Assembly: GCF_000317245.1 (NCBI RefSeq) | Contig: NZ_AJLJ01000375.1 | Span: 1-64,000 of the forward strand | Origin: Fischerella muscicola SAG 1427-1 = PCC 73103 | GTDB taxonomy: Bacteria > Cyanobacteriota > Cyanobacteriia > Cyanobacteriales > Nostocaceae | Length of the DNA stretch: 64,000 nucleotides | Direction: 5' to 3' | Shown: one piece after another, positions 51,744-60,748 of the stretch | Numbering within the stretch: position 1 is the stretch's first letter | Layout of the letters: each line of letters starts with the position of its first letter | Position numbers and translations under genes: made by a program | Notes under the pieces: generated by a model | The model's input: the letters and a program-made list of their open reading frames with translations, nothing else | Databases searched by the model: none | What the model was told of the DNA's origin: nothing

Positions 51744-52592
51744 TCATAACCGCCGAATTCCCTTGAACAAACCCTGACAAACACTAGTCAAGAAATCTAA
51801 ATCTAAAGTCGCAATTGTATCACTAGGTTTGTGGTAGTGAGGATTTCGTAAAAATGCCGTATCTGTAATCATCATGGCTGGATAACCTGCATCCCAAAAA
51901 GGGGCATGATCACTCTGTCGAGTTTGCCGTATGATATGACCTTTATTGGGTACTGGTAGCCATTGACTTGCTATACCAACTTTACGAATACTGCGGCTAA
52001 TACTAATTAAATCTCTTAAAGTTCGCCAATTACCAATTAAACCAATAAAATCACCACGACTAGGATAAATATGCTGTAAAGGCGGTGGATAAATTTGGGA
52101 ACCGGGATTAGAGTCACAGTAACCTAACATTTCCAGAGAAATCATTAAGCGTAATGATTGCTGTTCTCGTTGCAATTTAGCCGCATATTCAATACTACCT
52201 AATAATCCATATTCCTCCATATCAAAAGCGACTAGCCGTAGAGGATATTTAATAGGTTCTGTAGCAAACATGCGTGCTAACTCTAGTAAAACTGCTACAC
52301 CTGTAGCATTATCATCAGCCCCTGGTGAACCAGGTACAGCATCATAATGAGCGCCAATTAAAATTGGTGGCAAGTCTCCCTTGTGTGAACCCGTAGCCGC
52401 AGGTAAATTTAAAATCAGATTTTTGCAAGCTTTACCACGCACATAAAAGGTGTGGATATCCACACTCCCCCATTGTGCAAATGAGGCGCGAATGTATTCT
52501 TGAACAAAAAAATGGCCAGCACTTGCTATGTAAGGATCGCGATCGCGGACTATCTGAGTTAGATGAGTTTCTAGTTGGTTTTTTAAATTCAC
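51744..52592 (-). CDS. M28-family zinc aminopeptidase
   Basis: The product has 282 residues with the metal-binding motifs of M28 peptidases: GAHYDAVPGSPGADDNATGV (His and Asp ligands), AFDMEEYGLLGSIEYA (catalytic and metal Glu), and a late DHAPFWDAGYPAMMITDTAF with PHYHKPSDT. It has no signal peptide, so it probably acts in the cytoplasm on peptides. ATG 52592 gives MNLKNQLETHLTQIV. It is divergent from dnaK; the 115 bases between hold both promoters. Confidence 0.9.
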   Translation of the reverse strand: MNLKNQLETHLTQIVRDRDPYIASAGHFFVQEYIRASFAQWGSVDIHTFYVRGKACKNLILNLPAATGSHKGDLPPILIGAHYDAVPGSPGADDNATGVAVLLELARMFATEPIKYPLRLVAFDMEEYGLLGSIEYAAKLQREQQSLRLMISLEMLGYCDSNPGSQIYPPPLQHIYPSRGDFIGLIGNWRTLRDLISISRSIRKVGIASQWLPVPNKGHIIRQTRQSDHAPFWDAGYPAMMITDTAFLRNPHYHKPSDTIATLDLDFLTSVCQGLFKGIRRL

Positions 52593-52707
52593 AAGATTCT
52601 AGCAGCGAACCTGGTTGAAGGTGTATTTATCGACAGCAAGATACAATAAATCAAGCATTAGTTCTAAACAAAAAATTTATATAAAAATAGTAGGAGAAAC
52701 GTAACGC

Positions 52708-54894
52708 ATGGGCAAGGTAGTAGGCATCGACTTGGGTACAACGAACTCTGTTGTCGCCGTCATGGAGGGTGGTAAGCCGGTGGTTATTGCTAATGCAGAA
52801 GGAATGCGAACAACTCCCTCCGTAGTTGGCTTTAGTAAGGACGGCGAACGCTTAGTAGGACAAATGGCACGGCGCCAAACTGTCCTCAACCCTCAAAATA
52901 CCTTTTTTGCTATTAAACGCTTCATGGGACGTAGGTACAGCGAACTGAGTCCAGAATCAAAGCGCGTACCTTATACCATTCGTAAAGATGAAGTTGGTAA
53001 TATTAAAGTTGCCTGTCCTCGTCTGAGTAAAGATTTTGCTCCAGAAGAAGTTTCGGCAATGATTCTCAAAAAACTAGCAGAAGATGCTAGCAAATATTTG
53101 GGCGAACCGGTAACAGGGGCAGTAATTACCGTTCCAGCTTATTTTAACGATTCCCAACGGCAAGCAACACGGGATGCTGGTAGAATTGCTGGTTTAGAAG
53201 TTTTGCGAATTCTCAACGAACCGACAGCTGCTTCTTTAGCTTATGGTTTGGATCGTGGGCAGACAGAAACCATCTTAGTATTTGACTTGGGTGGTGGCAC
53301 ATTTGACGTGTCAATTTTGGATGTTGGTGACGGTGTGTTTGAAGTCAAAGCTACCAGTGGTGATACTCAACTCGGTGGTAATGACTTTGATAAAAAAATA
53401 GTCGATTGGTTAGCAGAACAATTTCTCGAACAAGAAAAAGTAGATTTAAGACGAGAACGCCAATCTTTGCAACGTTTGATGGAAGCTGCGGAAAAAGCTA
53501 AAATCGAACTTTCTGCTGTGAGCGTCACTGAAATCAACTTACCCTTCATCGCTGCAACAGAAGAAGGCCCTGTACACTTAGAAACTCGTCTAACTCGTTC
53601 CCAATTTGAAGGCTTGTGCGACGACTTACTAGGGCGCTTACGTGTTCCTGTCAAACGGGCGCTGAAAGATGCGGGACTCACCCCCAATGATATTGACGAA
53701 GTTGTACTAGTAGGTGGTTCTACACGAATGCCTATGGTACAGCAATTAGTACGGGCAATGATTGGCATAGAACCCAACCAAAACGTCAACCCAGATGAAG
53801 TTGTCGCAGTGGGCGCAGCGATTCAAGCGGGTATTCTCGCGGGTGAACTCAAGGATGTACTGTTATTGGATGTGACACCTTTGTCTTTGGGATTAGAAAC
53901 TATAGGCGGTGTCAAGAAAGCATTAATTCCCCGCAACACTACTATTCCTGTGCGCCGTTCTGACATCTTTTCCACGTCAGAAAATAACCAAAATACTGTG
54001 GAAATTCACGTAGTCCAGGGCGAACGTGAAATGGCAGCAGATAACAAATCTCTGGGACGTTTCAAGCTGTATGGTATCCCTCCAGCACCACGTGGTATTC
54101 CTCAAATTCAAGTAGCATTTGATATCGATGCTAATGGTATTTTACAAGTAACAGCTTTAGATAGAACTACAGGTAGAGAACAAAGTATCACAATTCAAGG
54201 TGCTTCTACCTTAACTGAAAGCGAAGTTCAACAAGCGATTCGAGAAGCCGAGAAATTTGCTGATGTAGATCGACAGCGTAAAGAAAAAGTAGAAAAGCGT
54301 ACCAGGGCTGAGGCTTTAATTTTACAAGCCGAAAGACAATTACGGGAAGTGGCACTAGATTTCGGTATGGCATTTGCCCGCAACCGTCGTCAACAAATCG
54401 ACAATATTTGTCGGGAACTGCGCGAAAGTTTAAAAGAAAATGACGATCGCGGCATTGATCAAGCTTACGCTGATTTGCAAGATGCTTTGTACGACCTCAA
54501 CCGCGAAGTTCGCCAGTACTACGCAGAAGAGGAAGATGATGATTTGTTGGGTGCAATTAAAGACATCTTCACAGGTGGCGGTGATAAAGACCGGGATTAT
54601 TCTAGAGATACTTTGCGCGATCGCGATCGCGATTACTATGACAGAGACTATAACCGAGGCTACGACAAAGGTTATGGCAAAGATTATGACCGAGGTTATG
54701 GCAAAGATTATGAACGAGGCTATGGCAAAGATTATGACCGCGCTCCCAATCGAGACTATGACCGCGCCCCCAATCAAGACTACGACCGAAGCTATGGTCG
54801 AGACAGCCGTTCCTCTGCTTTTGACAGTGGCGGTTCTTCACGCCGTTCTCGCCCCAGCTATCAAGATAACTGGGATGATGACGATGATTGGTAA
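52708..54894 (+). CDS. dnaK: DnaK-type chaperone with long Asp/Tyr/Arg tail
   Basis: The product has 728 residues. The actin-like ATPase domain starts MGKVVGIDLGTTNSVVAVME, then ILVFDLGGGTFDVSILDVGD and VVLVGGSTRMPMVQQL; the substrate-binding domain has DVTPLSLGLETIGG. After about residue 610 the usual helical lid gives way to a tail of tandem Tyr/Arg/Asp/Gly units (DYDRGYGK and variants). It ends WDDDDDW. The overall length and the following J-protein genes fit the cyanobacterial DnaK3 type, which associates with thylakoids. The start has a weak AGGAGA site 17 bases upstream. The tail is predicted disordered. Confidence 0.92.
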   Translation: MGKVVGIDLGTTNSVVAVMEGGKPVVIANAEGMRTTPSVVGFSKDGERLVGQMARRQTVLNPQNTFFAIKRFMGRRYSELSPESKRVPYTIRKDEVGNIKVACPRLSKDFAPEEVSAMILKKLAEDASKYLGEPVTGAVITVPAYFNDSQRQATRDAGRIAGLEVLRILNEPTAASLAYGLDRGQTETILVFDLGGGTFDVSILDVGDGVFEVKATSGDTQLGGNDFDKKIVDWLAEQFLEQEKVDLRRERQSLQRLMEAAEKAKIELSAVSVTEINLPFIAATEEGPVHLETRLTRSQFEGLCDDLLGRLRVPVKRALKDAGLTPNDIDEVVLVGGSTRMPMVQQLVRAMIGIEPNQNVNPDEVVAVGAAIQAGILAGELKDVLLLDVTPLSLGLETIGGVKKALIPRNTTIPVRRSDIFSTSENNQNTVEIHVVQGEREMAADNKSLGRFKLYGIPPAPRGIPQIQVAFDIDANGILQVTALDRTTGREQSITIQGASTLTESEVQQAIREAEKFADVDRQRKEKVEKRTRAEALILQAERQLREVALDFGMAFARNRRQQIDNICRELRESLKENDDRGIDQAYADLQDALYDLNREVRQYYAEEEDDDLLGAIKDIFTGGGDKDRDYSRDTLRDRDRDYYDRDYNRGYDKGYGKDYDRGYGKDYERGYGKDYDRAPNRDYDRAPNQDYDRSYGRDSRSSAFDSGGSSRRSRPSYQDNWDDDDDW

Positions 54895-55233
54895 TTAAGC
54901 CTGCTAGGTACGAATACTATACATCTCACTATCTGATGTACTACTCCTGCAAAATACTGGTATTAATTAGAAAAAGGTGATGAAATTTATCTGAAATTCG
55001 GATTTAGTCGTCATTCATAGGTAATGAGTAATAGTTAGTGATTAGTGGTTAGTAGTTAGTGGTTATTTACTTTTTCCCAACAACTAACCGCTAACAATTA
55101 ACTATTAATAACCAATCACCAACAACGAATGTACATATTTGCCATGGCAGGTTTATACAATAACCAACTAACAAACATCGACCACCAACTATCTTAAGAA
55201 ATTAAAAAATAAATTTCAAATAAACAAACGATT
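54895..55233. repeat. Intergenic region with TTAGTGG/TAACCA-type repeats
   Basis: GTTAGTG/GTTAGTAGTTAGTGG words (about 55034-55070) are followed by their complement (CAACTAACCGCTAACAATTAAC, about 55080-55101), so the centre can form a long imperfect hairpin. It may end dnaK transcription. No gene is seen. Confidence 0.5.
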
Positions 55234-56220
55234 ATGCAGAATTTGCGGAATTTTCGCGATTATTACGAAATTTTGGGAGTATCAAAAGATGCTACCAATG
55301 AAGATATTAAAAAAAATTACCGACGTTTAGCTAGGCAATATCACCCAGATCTGAATCCAGGCAACAAAGCAGCAGAGGATAAATTTAAGGACATCGGTGA
55401 AGCTTATGAAATTCTCTCCGATCCGGCGAAGCGGGCTCAGTATGACCAATTTAGCCGCTACTGGCAGCAAAAAGGCTTCGATAAACAAGCACAGAAGAAA
55501 CCTTGGGGTGGAGATAACCGTAGCAATGGTCGGGGTAATCAGGATGTAAATCCGGGTAACTATTCTGATTTTACTACCTTTATTAACGAAGTTATTGGTG
55601 TAAAAACTGGTAGAAATACCGCATCTACCGCTACTAATACTAATAATGCCGATCCATTTCGTAGCCCCAGAACAAAAGTTGCATATACACCAAACCAACG
55701 CCCTACACGCCGAGATATCGAAGCAAGATTGTCTCTACCACTAGAAAAAGCCTATCGTGGTGGTGTAGAAAGAATTCGCTTAGAAGATGGGCGATCGCTA
55801 GAAGTAGAAATGCCCGCTGGTATGGTAACAGGTCAAACTATTCGTCTGCGTAATCAAGGCATTAATGGCGGCGATTTATACTTAAAAATCACTGTAGATC
55901 CTCATCCACTTTTTAAAATCGAAGGTACAGACATTTACTGCCAAATTCCAATTACTCCCAGTGAAGCAGTATTAGGGGGTCAAGTCGAAGCACCCACGCT
56001 TGATGGGTTGGTAAAAATGACTATTCCTCCAGGAGTCAGGTCTGGACAAAGATTACGCCTAGCTGGTAAAGGTTATCCTGGCGATAAAGGTAAACGCGGC
56101 GATCAATTAGTAGAAATTCAAATAGTTACTCCTAAAAATATTACTAAAGAAGAACGAGAGTTATACGAAAAAATTCGACAGATGGAAACTTTTAAACCTC
56201 GTGCTGATTTGTTTAGTTAG
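55234..56220 (+). CDS. dnaJ: DnaJ-type cochaperone without zinc finger (CbpA-like)
   Basis: The product has 328 residues. The J domain is at about 7-70 with the HPD motif in RLARQYHPDLNPG. A Gly/Asn-rich linker with DFTTFINEVIG follows, then two beta-sandwich substrate-binding domains (RLSLPLEKAYRGGVERIRLE, YLKITVDPHPLFKIEGTDIY). There is no CxxCxGxG zinc finger, so it is a class B J protein. It follows dnaK and is expected to deliver substrates to it. ATG 55234 gives MQNLRNFRDYYEILGVSKDA. Confidence 0.92.
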   Translation: MQNLRNFRDYYEILGVSKDATNEDIKKNYRRLARQYHPDLNPGNKAAEDKFKDIGEAYEILSDPAKRAQYDQFSRYWQQKGFDKQAQKKPWGGDNRSNGRGNQDVNPGNYSDFTTFINEVIGVKTGRNTASTATNTNNADPFRSPRTKVAYTPNQRPTRRDIEARLSLPLEKAYRGGVERIRLEDGRSLEVEMPAGMVTGQTIRLRNQGINGGDLYLKITVDPHPLFKIEGTDIYCQIPITPSEAVLGGQVEAPTLDGLVKMTIPPGVRSGQRLRLAGKGYPGDKGKRGDQLVEIQIVTPKNITKEERELYEKIRQMETFKPRADLFS

Positions 56221-56396
56221 CACTGTTAGTCGTTGTTTGTTGGTGATTGTTGGTTGTTAGTTTTCTTTTTTCTTCCTTGTCCCTCTTGCCCTTTCTTCCA
56301 CTCTGAGCTTAAGCCACGAGTTGCAAAGTAAGTTTAGAATATTAGAAAAAAGTTTATCGCTTAGTGAATCAAACAGCCGTGAATCAAAATGGTGCA

Positions 56397-56879
56397 ATGT
56401 CACAAAGCAGCGAAACGACGACGTATTATACCCTGCTAGGACTGCATCCCAGTGCATCGCCAATTGAAATCCGTCGTGCTTATCGAGAATTGAGCAAACG
56501 CTATCATCCTGATACGACCAGCTTACCTACAGTTGCCGCCACTGCTAAATTTCAGCAACTCAACGAAGCCTACGCTACTCTAAGTAATCCAGAACGACGA
56601 TTAAGTTATGACCTCAAAATTGGCTATTCTCGGTTTGGAGTAATTCAAGCACCACCCGATCTAAACCGTCCCGTTTCCCGTTCCTACGACTGGTCTAAAT
56701 CAGCTTATCTTGATGCTAGCGATCGCCCTCTGTCTGCGGGTGAAATCTTCGCCTTGTTTATCCTGGGTTTAACATTTTTAGGTTGCTTAGGAATCGCGAT
56801 CGCCATTGGCTTAACTCGTGGCGAAGCCGCTTTCCAACCTGTAGGATTAATATTACAACTTTTAATTTTTAATTTTTAA
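56397..56879 (+). CDS. Membrane-anchored J-domain protein
   Basis: The product has about 160 residues. The J domain is at the N-terminus (YYTLLGLHPSASPIEIRRAY, HPD in KRYHPDTT), then DLNRPVSRSYDWSKSAY. Two hydrophobic segments follow (FALFILGLTFLGCLGIAIAI and a C-terminal one). It could recruit DnaK to a membrane, probably the thylakoid. The frame also opens at a GTG at 56364 (11 residues longer); neither start has a good ribosome site and ATG 56397 is chosen. The third gene of a DnaK-DnaJ-J group on one strand. Confidence 0.82.
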   Translation: MSQSSETTTYYTLLGLHPSASPIEIRRAYRELSKRYHPDTTSLPTVAATAKFQQLNEAYATLSNPERRLSYDLKIGYSRFGVIQAPPDLNRPVSRSYDWSKSAYLDASDRPLSAGEIFALFILGLTFLGCLGIAIAIGLTRGEAAFQPVGLILQLLIFNF

Positions 56880-56898
56880 TTTTTAATTTTTAATTGTT

Positions 56899-57171
56899 AT
56901 GTCTCTTCCCCCTTCTGAAACACCACTATATAATCACCCTCTTCCCCAAATTGAGCAGTGGTTAAAACAACAAGGCTGTGAACAAGATGAAAAGCAGCTG
57001 CATTGCTGGCGTGTCCAGCGTCCTAGTTGGCAAGCAGAACTTTGGCTAGACATTGAGCAAATTATAGTTCGGTATGTCAATGCTGGAGACAATGGACAAG
57101 ATATCCAACGCGCCTTCAAATATTCCTTGAGTCGGCGAGATGTAGAACAAGCCGTGTTCTCCGGGCCTTAA
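56899..57171 (+). CDS. DUF3143-family small protein
   Basis: The 90-residue product starts MSLPPSETPLYNHPLPQIEQ and contains LHCWRVQRPSWQAELWLDIE and RAFKYSLSRRDVEQAVFSGP, a pattern seen in cyanobacterial DUF3143 proteins. It is Trp-rich, acidic and soluble. It follows the J-domain gene after 19 bases of TTTTTAA repeats and is likely in the same operon. The function is unknown; the conserved neighbourhood hints at a protein-quality link. Confidence 0.8.
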   Translation: MSLPPSETPLYNHPLPQIEQWLKQQGCEQDEKQLHCWRVQRPSWQAELWLDIEQIIVRYVNAGDNGQDIQRAFKYSLSRRDVEQAVFSGP

Positions 57172-57305
57172 TTGGGGATCGGGGATTGGGGAAAGGAGTG
57201 TGGGAAGTGTGGGAAGTGTGGGGGAGTGTGGGGGGAATTATTTAACAAGTCTGTTCCCAATCCCCTTTCCCCTTTCCCCTTTCCCCTTTCCCCTTTCCCC
57301 GATCC
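57172..57305. repeat. GTGTGGGAA and TTTCCCC tandem repeats between convergent genes
   Basis: Three to four GTGTGGGAA units (about 57198-57232) and at least five TTTCCCC heptamers (about 57262-57300). The GGGGATTGGGGAAAGG word at the left end complements the CCTTTCCCC run at the right, so a long stem is possible between DUF3143 and uppS. Confidence 0.75.
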
Positions 57306-58055
57306 CTACACCTTCCCAAACCTCCTTTCCCGCTGCTGATACGCACACAAAGCGCGGTGGAATTCATGGCGATCAAAATCAGGCCAGAGAGTGTCAGTTA
57401 TATATATTTCTGAATAGGCTATTTGCCAGAGGAGAAAATTTGAAACTCGCATTTCTCCACTGGTACGAATTAATAAATCGGGATCACAAATGCCGATAGT
57501 GTAAAGATGACGTTCAAATGTTGCTTCATCAATTTCATCTGGCTGGAGTAAACCTTGTTGGACTTTTTGAGCGATCGCTCGACAAGCTTGAATAATTTCT
57601 TGTCTACCACCGTAATTTGTGGCGATCGTAAACTTGATCCCACGATTATCTTTCGTTGCTTCCACTGAACGGCTAATCTCTGCTTGTAGCGATCGTGGTA
57701 AGCTACTTAAGTTACCCACAAACTGAATTTGCACATTCTCTTCTACCATTTCCCGCAGTTCTTGACGCAAGACTCGTTGAAATAAGGTCATTAAAAAATC
57801 TACTTCTTCATGGGGTCTTCCCCAATTTTCTGTGGAAAAAGCATAAGCCGTCAGTGCTTCGATCCCCCAATCTTTACAACAACGAAGCAAACTTTTTAAG
57901 GCATCAACACCAGCTTTATGACCCATAATTCTGGGTAATCCTTGATGCTTTGCCCATCGACCATTGCCATCCATAATCACTGCAACGTGCTTGGGCAGTA
58001 GTTCTCGTTTCAAGTCAGGGGGCAAATGTTGCAGTTCAGTTTGTTGTGCTGTCAT
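57306..58055 (-). CDS. uppS: Isoprenyl transferase (undecaprenyl diphosphate synthase)
   Basis: The 249-residue product has the cis-prenyltransferase signatures VAVIMDGNGRWAKHQGLPRI (catalytic Asp), GHKAGVDALKSLLR, LTAYAFSTENWGRPHEEVDF, and DPDLLIRTSGEMRVSNFLLW. It makes the C55 lipid carrier for peptidoglycan and other glycans. Its start ATG overlaps the stop of cdaA by four bases (ATGA), so the two are translationally coupled. Together with lysA upstream this is a cell-envelope group. Confidence 0.95.
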   Translation of the reverse strand: MTAQQTELQHLPPDLKRELLPKHVAVIMDGNGRWAKHQGLPRIMGHKAGVDALKSLLRCCKDWGIEALTAYAFSTENWGRPHEEVDFLMTLFQRVLRQELREMVEENVQIQFVGNLSSLPRSLQAEISRSVEATKDNRGIKFTIATNYGGRQEIIQACRAIAQKVQQGLLQPDEIDEATFERHLYTIGICDPDLLIRTSGEMRVSNFLLWQIAYSEIYITDTLWPDFDRHEFHRALCAYQQRERRFGKV

Positions 58056-58975
58056 TTTTTGTCTCGCGATGCGGTCGATGGTAATCCGAGTAAACGTGAA
58101 ACTAGTGCTAAGGCTTGACTACGAATCTGACGACCCAGACTGATTAAACCAGGGGCAACAGCCTCCCGATCTACAGTGGGTGAAAATCTCATTTCTAAAG
58201 ACTCTTTCAGCTTCGTAATCGTCAGTGGTCTATTTAGAGTTCCCTTTTCTGCCAAAGAAATAGAACCTGTTTCTTCAGATACAACGACACAAATGCAATT
58301 CTCGACCCGCTCAGTTATTCCCATTGCCGCCCGGTGGCGTGTTCCCAACTGGCGCGAAGCCGTACGTCCCGAAAGTGGTAATATTATACCCGATGCTACA
58401 ATCCGAGAACCCCGTATCAATGTAGCACCATCGTGTAGAAGAGTCTTCGGTTGAAAAATTGTTTGTATTAGCTCTTTGGACACTTCAGCGTTCAGTTTTA
58501 CTCCTGGTACAGAAAAATCCCGTTCATCAATAGGCCCAGTTGTTTCCAAAATTAGTAGCGCACCTATCCGATTTTTTGACAGTTCTCTGACTGCTTCGAC
58601 TATTTCATCAATTACACTATCAGATTTAGGAACTGCCAAACGGGACGGTTGAAATAATTGCCAGAATTCGCCACGTCCCAATTGTTCTAAAAATCGCCGA
58701 AACTCGGATTGGAGAGCAACCGCCATGGCAACAGCACAGCCAATGACTAACTTTTCCAGTACGAAATTTAACAACTGTAGCTGCAACTTTCCACTGATGG
58801 CTGATGCTAGCATCAGAATAATAAAACCTCGCACCATCCAAAGTGTCCGGCGCTCACTAATAATAACTAGTATCATGTAGGTCAGCGCCAGTACTAAAAC
58901 AATATCCAGTGTCTCAAGCAGCAAAGGCTGAGACCATCCTTGGTTTATCAGCCATTGCTTCCACCAATCTCCCAT
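58052..58975 (-). CDS. cdaA: Diadenylate cyclase CdaA
   Basis: The 307-residue product has three N-terminal membrane helices (about 18-95), then a DisA_N cyclase domain with the two active-site motifs: LLHDGATLIRG (DGA) and QLGTRHRAAMGI (RHR). It makes cyclic di-AMP, which controls K+ and osmotic balance and, in cyanobacteria, day-night and carbon metabolism. It overlaps uppS by four bases. The coupling ties a second messenger gene to cell-wall lipid synthesis. Confidence 0.94.
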   Translation of the reverse strand: MGDWWKQWLINQGWSQPLLLETLDIVLVLALTYMILVIISERRTLWMVRGFIILMLASAISGKLQLQLLNFVLEKLVIGCAVAMAVALQSEFRRFLEQLGRGEFWQLFQPSRLAVPKSDSVIDEIVEAVRELSKNRIGALLILETTGPIDERDFSVPGVKLNAEVSKELIQTIFQPKTLLHDGATLIRGSRIVASGIILPLSGRTASRQLGTRHRAAMGITERVENCICVVVSEETGSISLAEKGTLNRPLTITKLKESLEMRFSPTVDREAVAPGLISLGRQIRSQALALVSRLLGLPSTASRDKK

Positions 58976-59094
58976 GACATCTGGCGTGAAAGTATGAAGT
59001 GTGAAATGTGAAGGATGAAGTATGAAGTATGAAGTCTTGAAATAATAAGTATAAAGTATGAATTTTTCATTCTTTATTCTTCATCCTTTCTTCA
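58976..59094. repeat. GAAGTAT-type repeats between lysA and cdaA
   Basis: Tandem 8-base GTATGAAG units (about 58990-59032), followed by TTCATTCTTTATTCTTCATCC words complementary to them. The same unit occurs between ccmN and ccmO (10980-11010). It can fold back and may modulate cdaA expression. Confidence 0.7.
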
Positions 59095-60546
59095 TCACTT
59101 CAGCCTTTGTTCTTCATCCTTTTTAAGTCTTTCTGGTAAACAATCCTGTCGAATCAAATCCTGATAAGTTTCGCGTTGCAAAATCAAATTTGCTTCGCCA
59201 TTCGCTACTACAACAGCAGCTGGTCTAGGTAAGCGGTTGTAGTTAGATGCCATACTGTAATTGTAAGCACCTGTTGCCATAACTACGAGAATATCTCCAG
59301 ATTCAGTTTGAGGTAACTGAGCATTCTTGATCAAAATATCCCCAGATTCACAATGCTTTCCAGCAACAGTTGCCGTTTCTGTCAAAGGCTTAGACATGCG
59401 GTTAGCAACTACAGTACGATACACTGATTGATAAGTGATCGGACGGGGATTATCAGACATGCCACCGTCAACTGCTATGTAAGTGCGAATATCAGGAATA
59501 ACTTTAGAAGAACCTATAGTGTAAGCCGTGACGCAAGCTGTAGCAATTAGCGATCGCCCTGGTTCAGACAATAATTTTGGTAGTGGTAAATTTTGCTCGG
59601 CACAAGCTTGTTGAATTACTTCACAAATTGGTTTTACCCACTCTTCTATACTAGGGGGATCGTCTGATTCTGTATACTTGATCCCCAAGCCTCCGCCAAC
59701 ATTTAACTCTGTCACGCTTAAGCCGTAACCAGCAGCTTTACTCATCCACTGTACCATCACAGATGCTAAATCCTGATGAGGTTGGCGTTCAAAGATTTGG
59801 GAACCAATATGAGCATGTAAACCAATACAGTTTAATACAGATTGGTGACTGACAAAAGCAAATAATTCATCTAAATCATTGGGATCAAAGCCAAACTTAC
59901 TATCCAAGTGTCCCGTACGAATATATTCGTGTGTGTGGCATTCAATACCTGGTGTCAAACGAAGCATGATCCGGATGGGAGATGAAGACAAGCAAGCAAA
60001 TTCTCCGTTGTCTCCGTTGTCCTCACGTATCTCCACCAAAGTCCGCAACTCATACCAGTTGTCCACAACAATAGTGCAACCAGACTTAATTGCCAAAGTT
60101 AATTCTTCTCGCGACTTATTATTGCCGTGGAAGTAAATCTTATCAGGACTGACACCTGCACTTAAGGCTGTATAGAGTTCGCCTCCTGAGACAACATCAA
60201 TTCCCAAGCCTTCGGAAGCGGCGATCGCACAGACTGCCAAACAACTCCAAGCTTTGGAGGCGTATAATACTTGAGATTCACCCTTGTAATAGCGCTGGAA
60301 ACTTTCCCGATACTGGCGGCAAGCTGTTCGCAGGGTTTCTTCATCCAAAATATACAAAGGTGAACCGAACTGCTGCACAAGAGTTGTCACATCACAACCC
60401 CCTATTTCTAGGTGATCTTCGTTATTAACTTTGGCACTCAGTGGTAAAAGTTCTTGATTGGGTGAAAGATTAATGTTATTGCTAGCTGATTGCGGTAAAT
60501 ACTGTCTACCAGAAAGTTGAACCCCAGCAGGGTGAGTCGATACCAT
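59095..60546 (-). CDS. lysA: Diaminopimelate decarboxylase, with short in-frame repeat insert
   Basis: The 483-residue product has PLP-binding Lys in VLYASKAWSC and the phosphate-binding HAHIGSQIFE and LNVGGGLGIKY. The catalytic Cys/Glu segment is VAGKHCESGDILI, followed by GAYNYSMASNYNRLPRP. It decarboxylates meso-diaminopimelate to lysine. Residues about 168-186 (REDNGDNGEFACLSSS) interrupt the family pattern between YELRTLVEI and IRIMLRLTPG; the DNA there has GGAGAT/ATCTCC arms (59988-60044). The enzyme core on both sides is intact. ATG 60546 gives an N-terminal extension of about 45 residues. Confidence 0.93.
   Translation of the reverse strand: MVSTHPAGVQLSGRQYLPQSASNNINLSPNQELLPLSAKVNNEDHLEIGGCDVTTLVQQFGSPLYILDEETLRTACRQYRESFQRYYKGESQVLYASKAWSCLAVCAIAASEGLGIDVVSGGELYTALSAGVSPDKIYFHGNNKSREELTLAIKSGCTIVVDNWYELRTLVEIREDNGDNGEFACLSSSPIRIMLRLTPGIECHTHEYIRTGHLDSKFGFDPNDLDELFAFVSHQSVLNCIGLHAHIGSQIFERQPHQDLASVMVQWMSKAAGYGLSVTELNVGGGLGIKYTESDDPPSIEEWVKPICEVIQQACAEQNLPLPKLLSEPGRSLIATACVTAYTIGSSKVIPDIRTYIAVDGGMSDNPRPITYQSVYRTVVANRMSKPLTETATVAGKHCESGDILIKNAQLPQTESGDILVVMATGAYNYSMASNYNRLPRPAAVVVANGEANLILQRETYQDLIRQDCLPERLKKDEEQRLK
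59988..60044. repeat. Repeat element inserted in frame within lysA
   Basis: GGAGAT near 59988 and ATCTCC near 60044 form inverted arms. The interior carries GACAAGCAAGC and CTCCGTTGTCTCCGTTGTCC, with an imperfect 9-base tandem. It encodes about 18 hydrophilic residues in a surface-loop position. The arm words match those of the ribF and PiT elements with one change. Confidence 0.55.
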
Positions 60547-60654
60547 AAATATTAAGAGTTGTCCTTAGTACTAATTACAAGCTACGAGCGGATATGCCGA
60601 TTCCCAGTTTACCGAATAACGTGCTTGTTCGCCCCTGTCTTTTGCAAGAGCTAG

Positions 60655-60690
60655 GGATTGGGGATCGGGGATCGGGGATCGGGGACAAGG
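60655..60690. repeat. GGGGATC heptamer array
   Basis: Four tandem GGGGATC/GGGGATT units ending in GGGGACAAGG lie between divergent lysA and rimI. This is the same vocabulary as the spacers near 2761, 34830 and 42300. Confidence 0.8.
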
Positions 60691-60713
60691 AAGTGTGGGG
60701 AGAATAACCAATG

Positions 60714-60748
60714 CAATGACCAATGACCAATGACCAATGACCAATGAC
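60714..60748 (+). repeat. CAATGAC heptamer array carrying the rimI start
   Basis: Five exact tandem CAATGAC units. Each provides an ATG seven bases from the next, so all three frames are visited. The ATG at 60737 is the one that opens rimI. The ATG at 60723 makes a five-codon reading frame whose TGA (60738-60740) overlaps that start. Confidence 0.85.

Noticed and set aside
53367..53789. 140-codon antisense frame in dnaK
   Set aside because: Shadow of a strongly conserved coding region.
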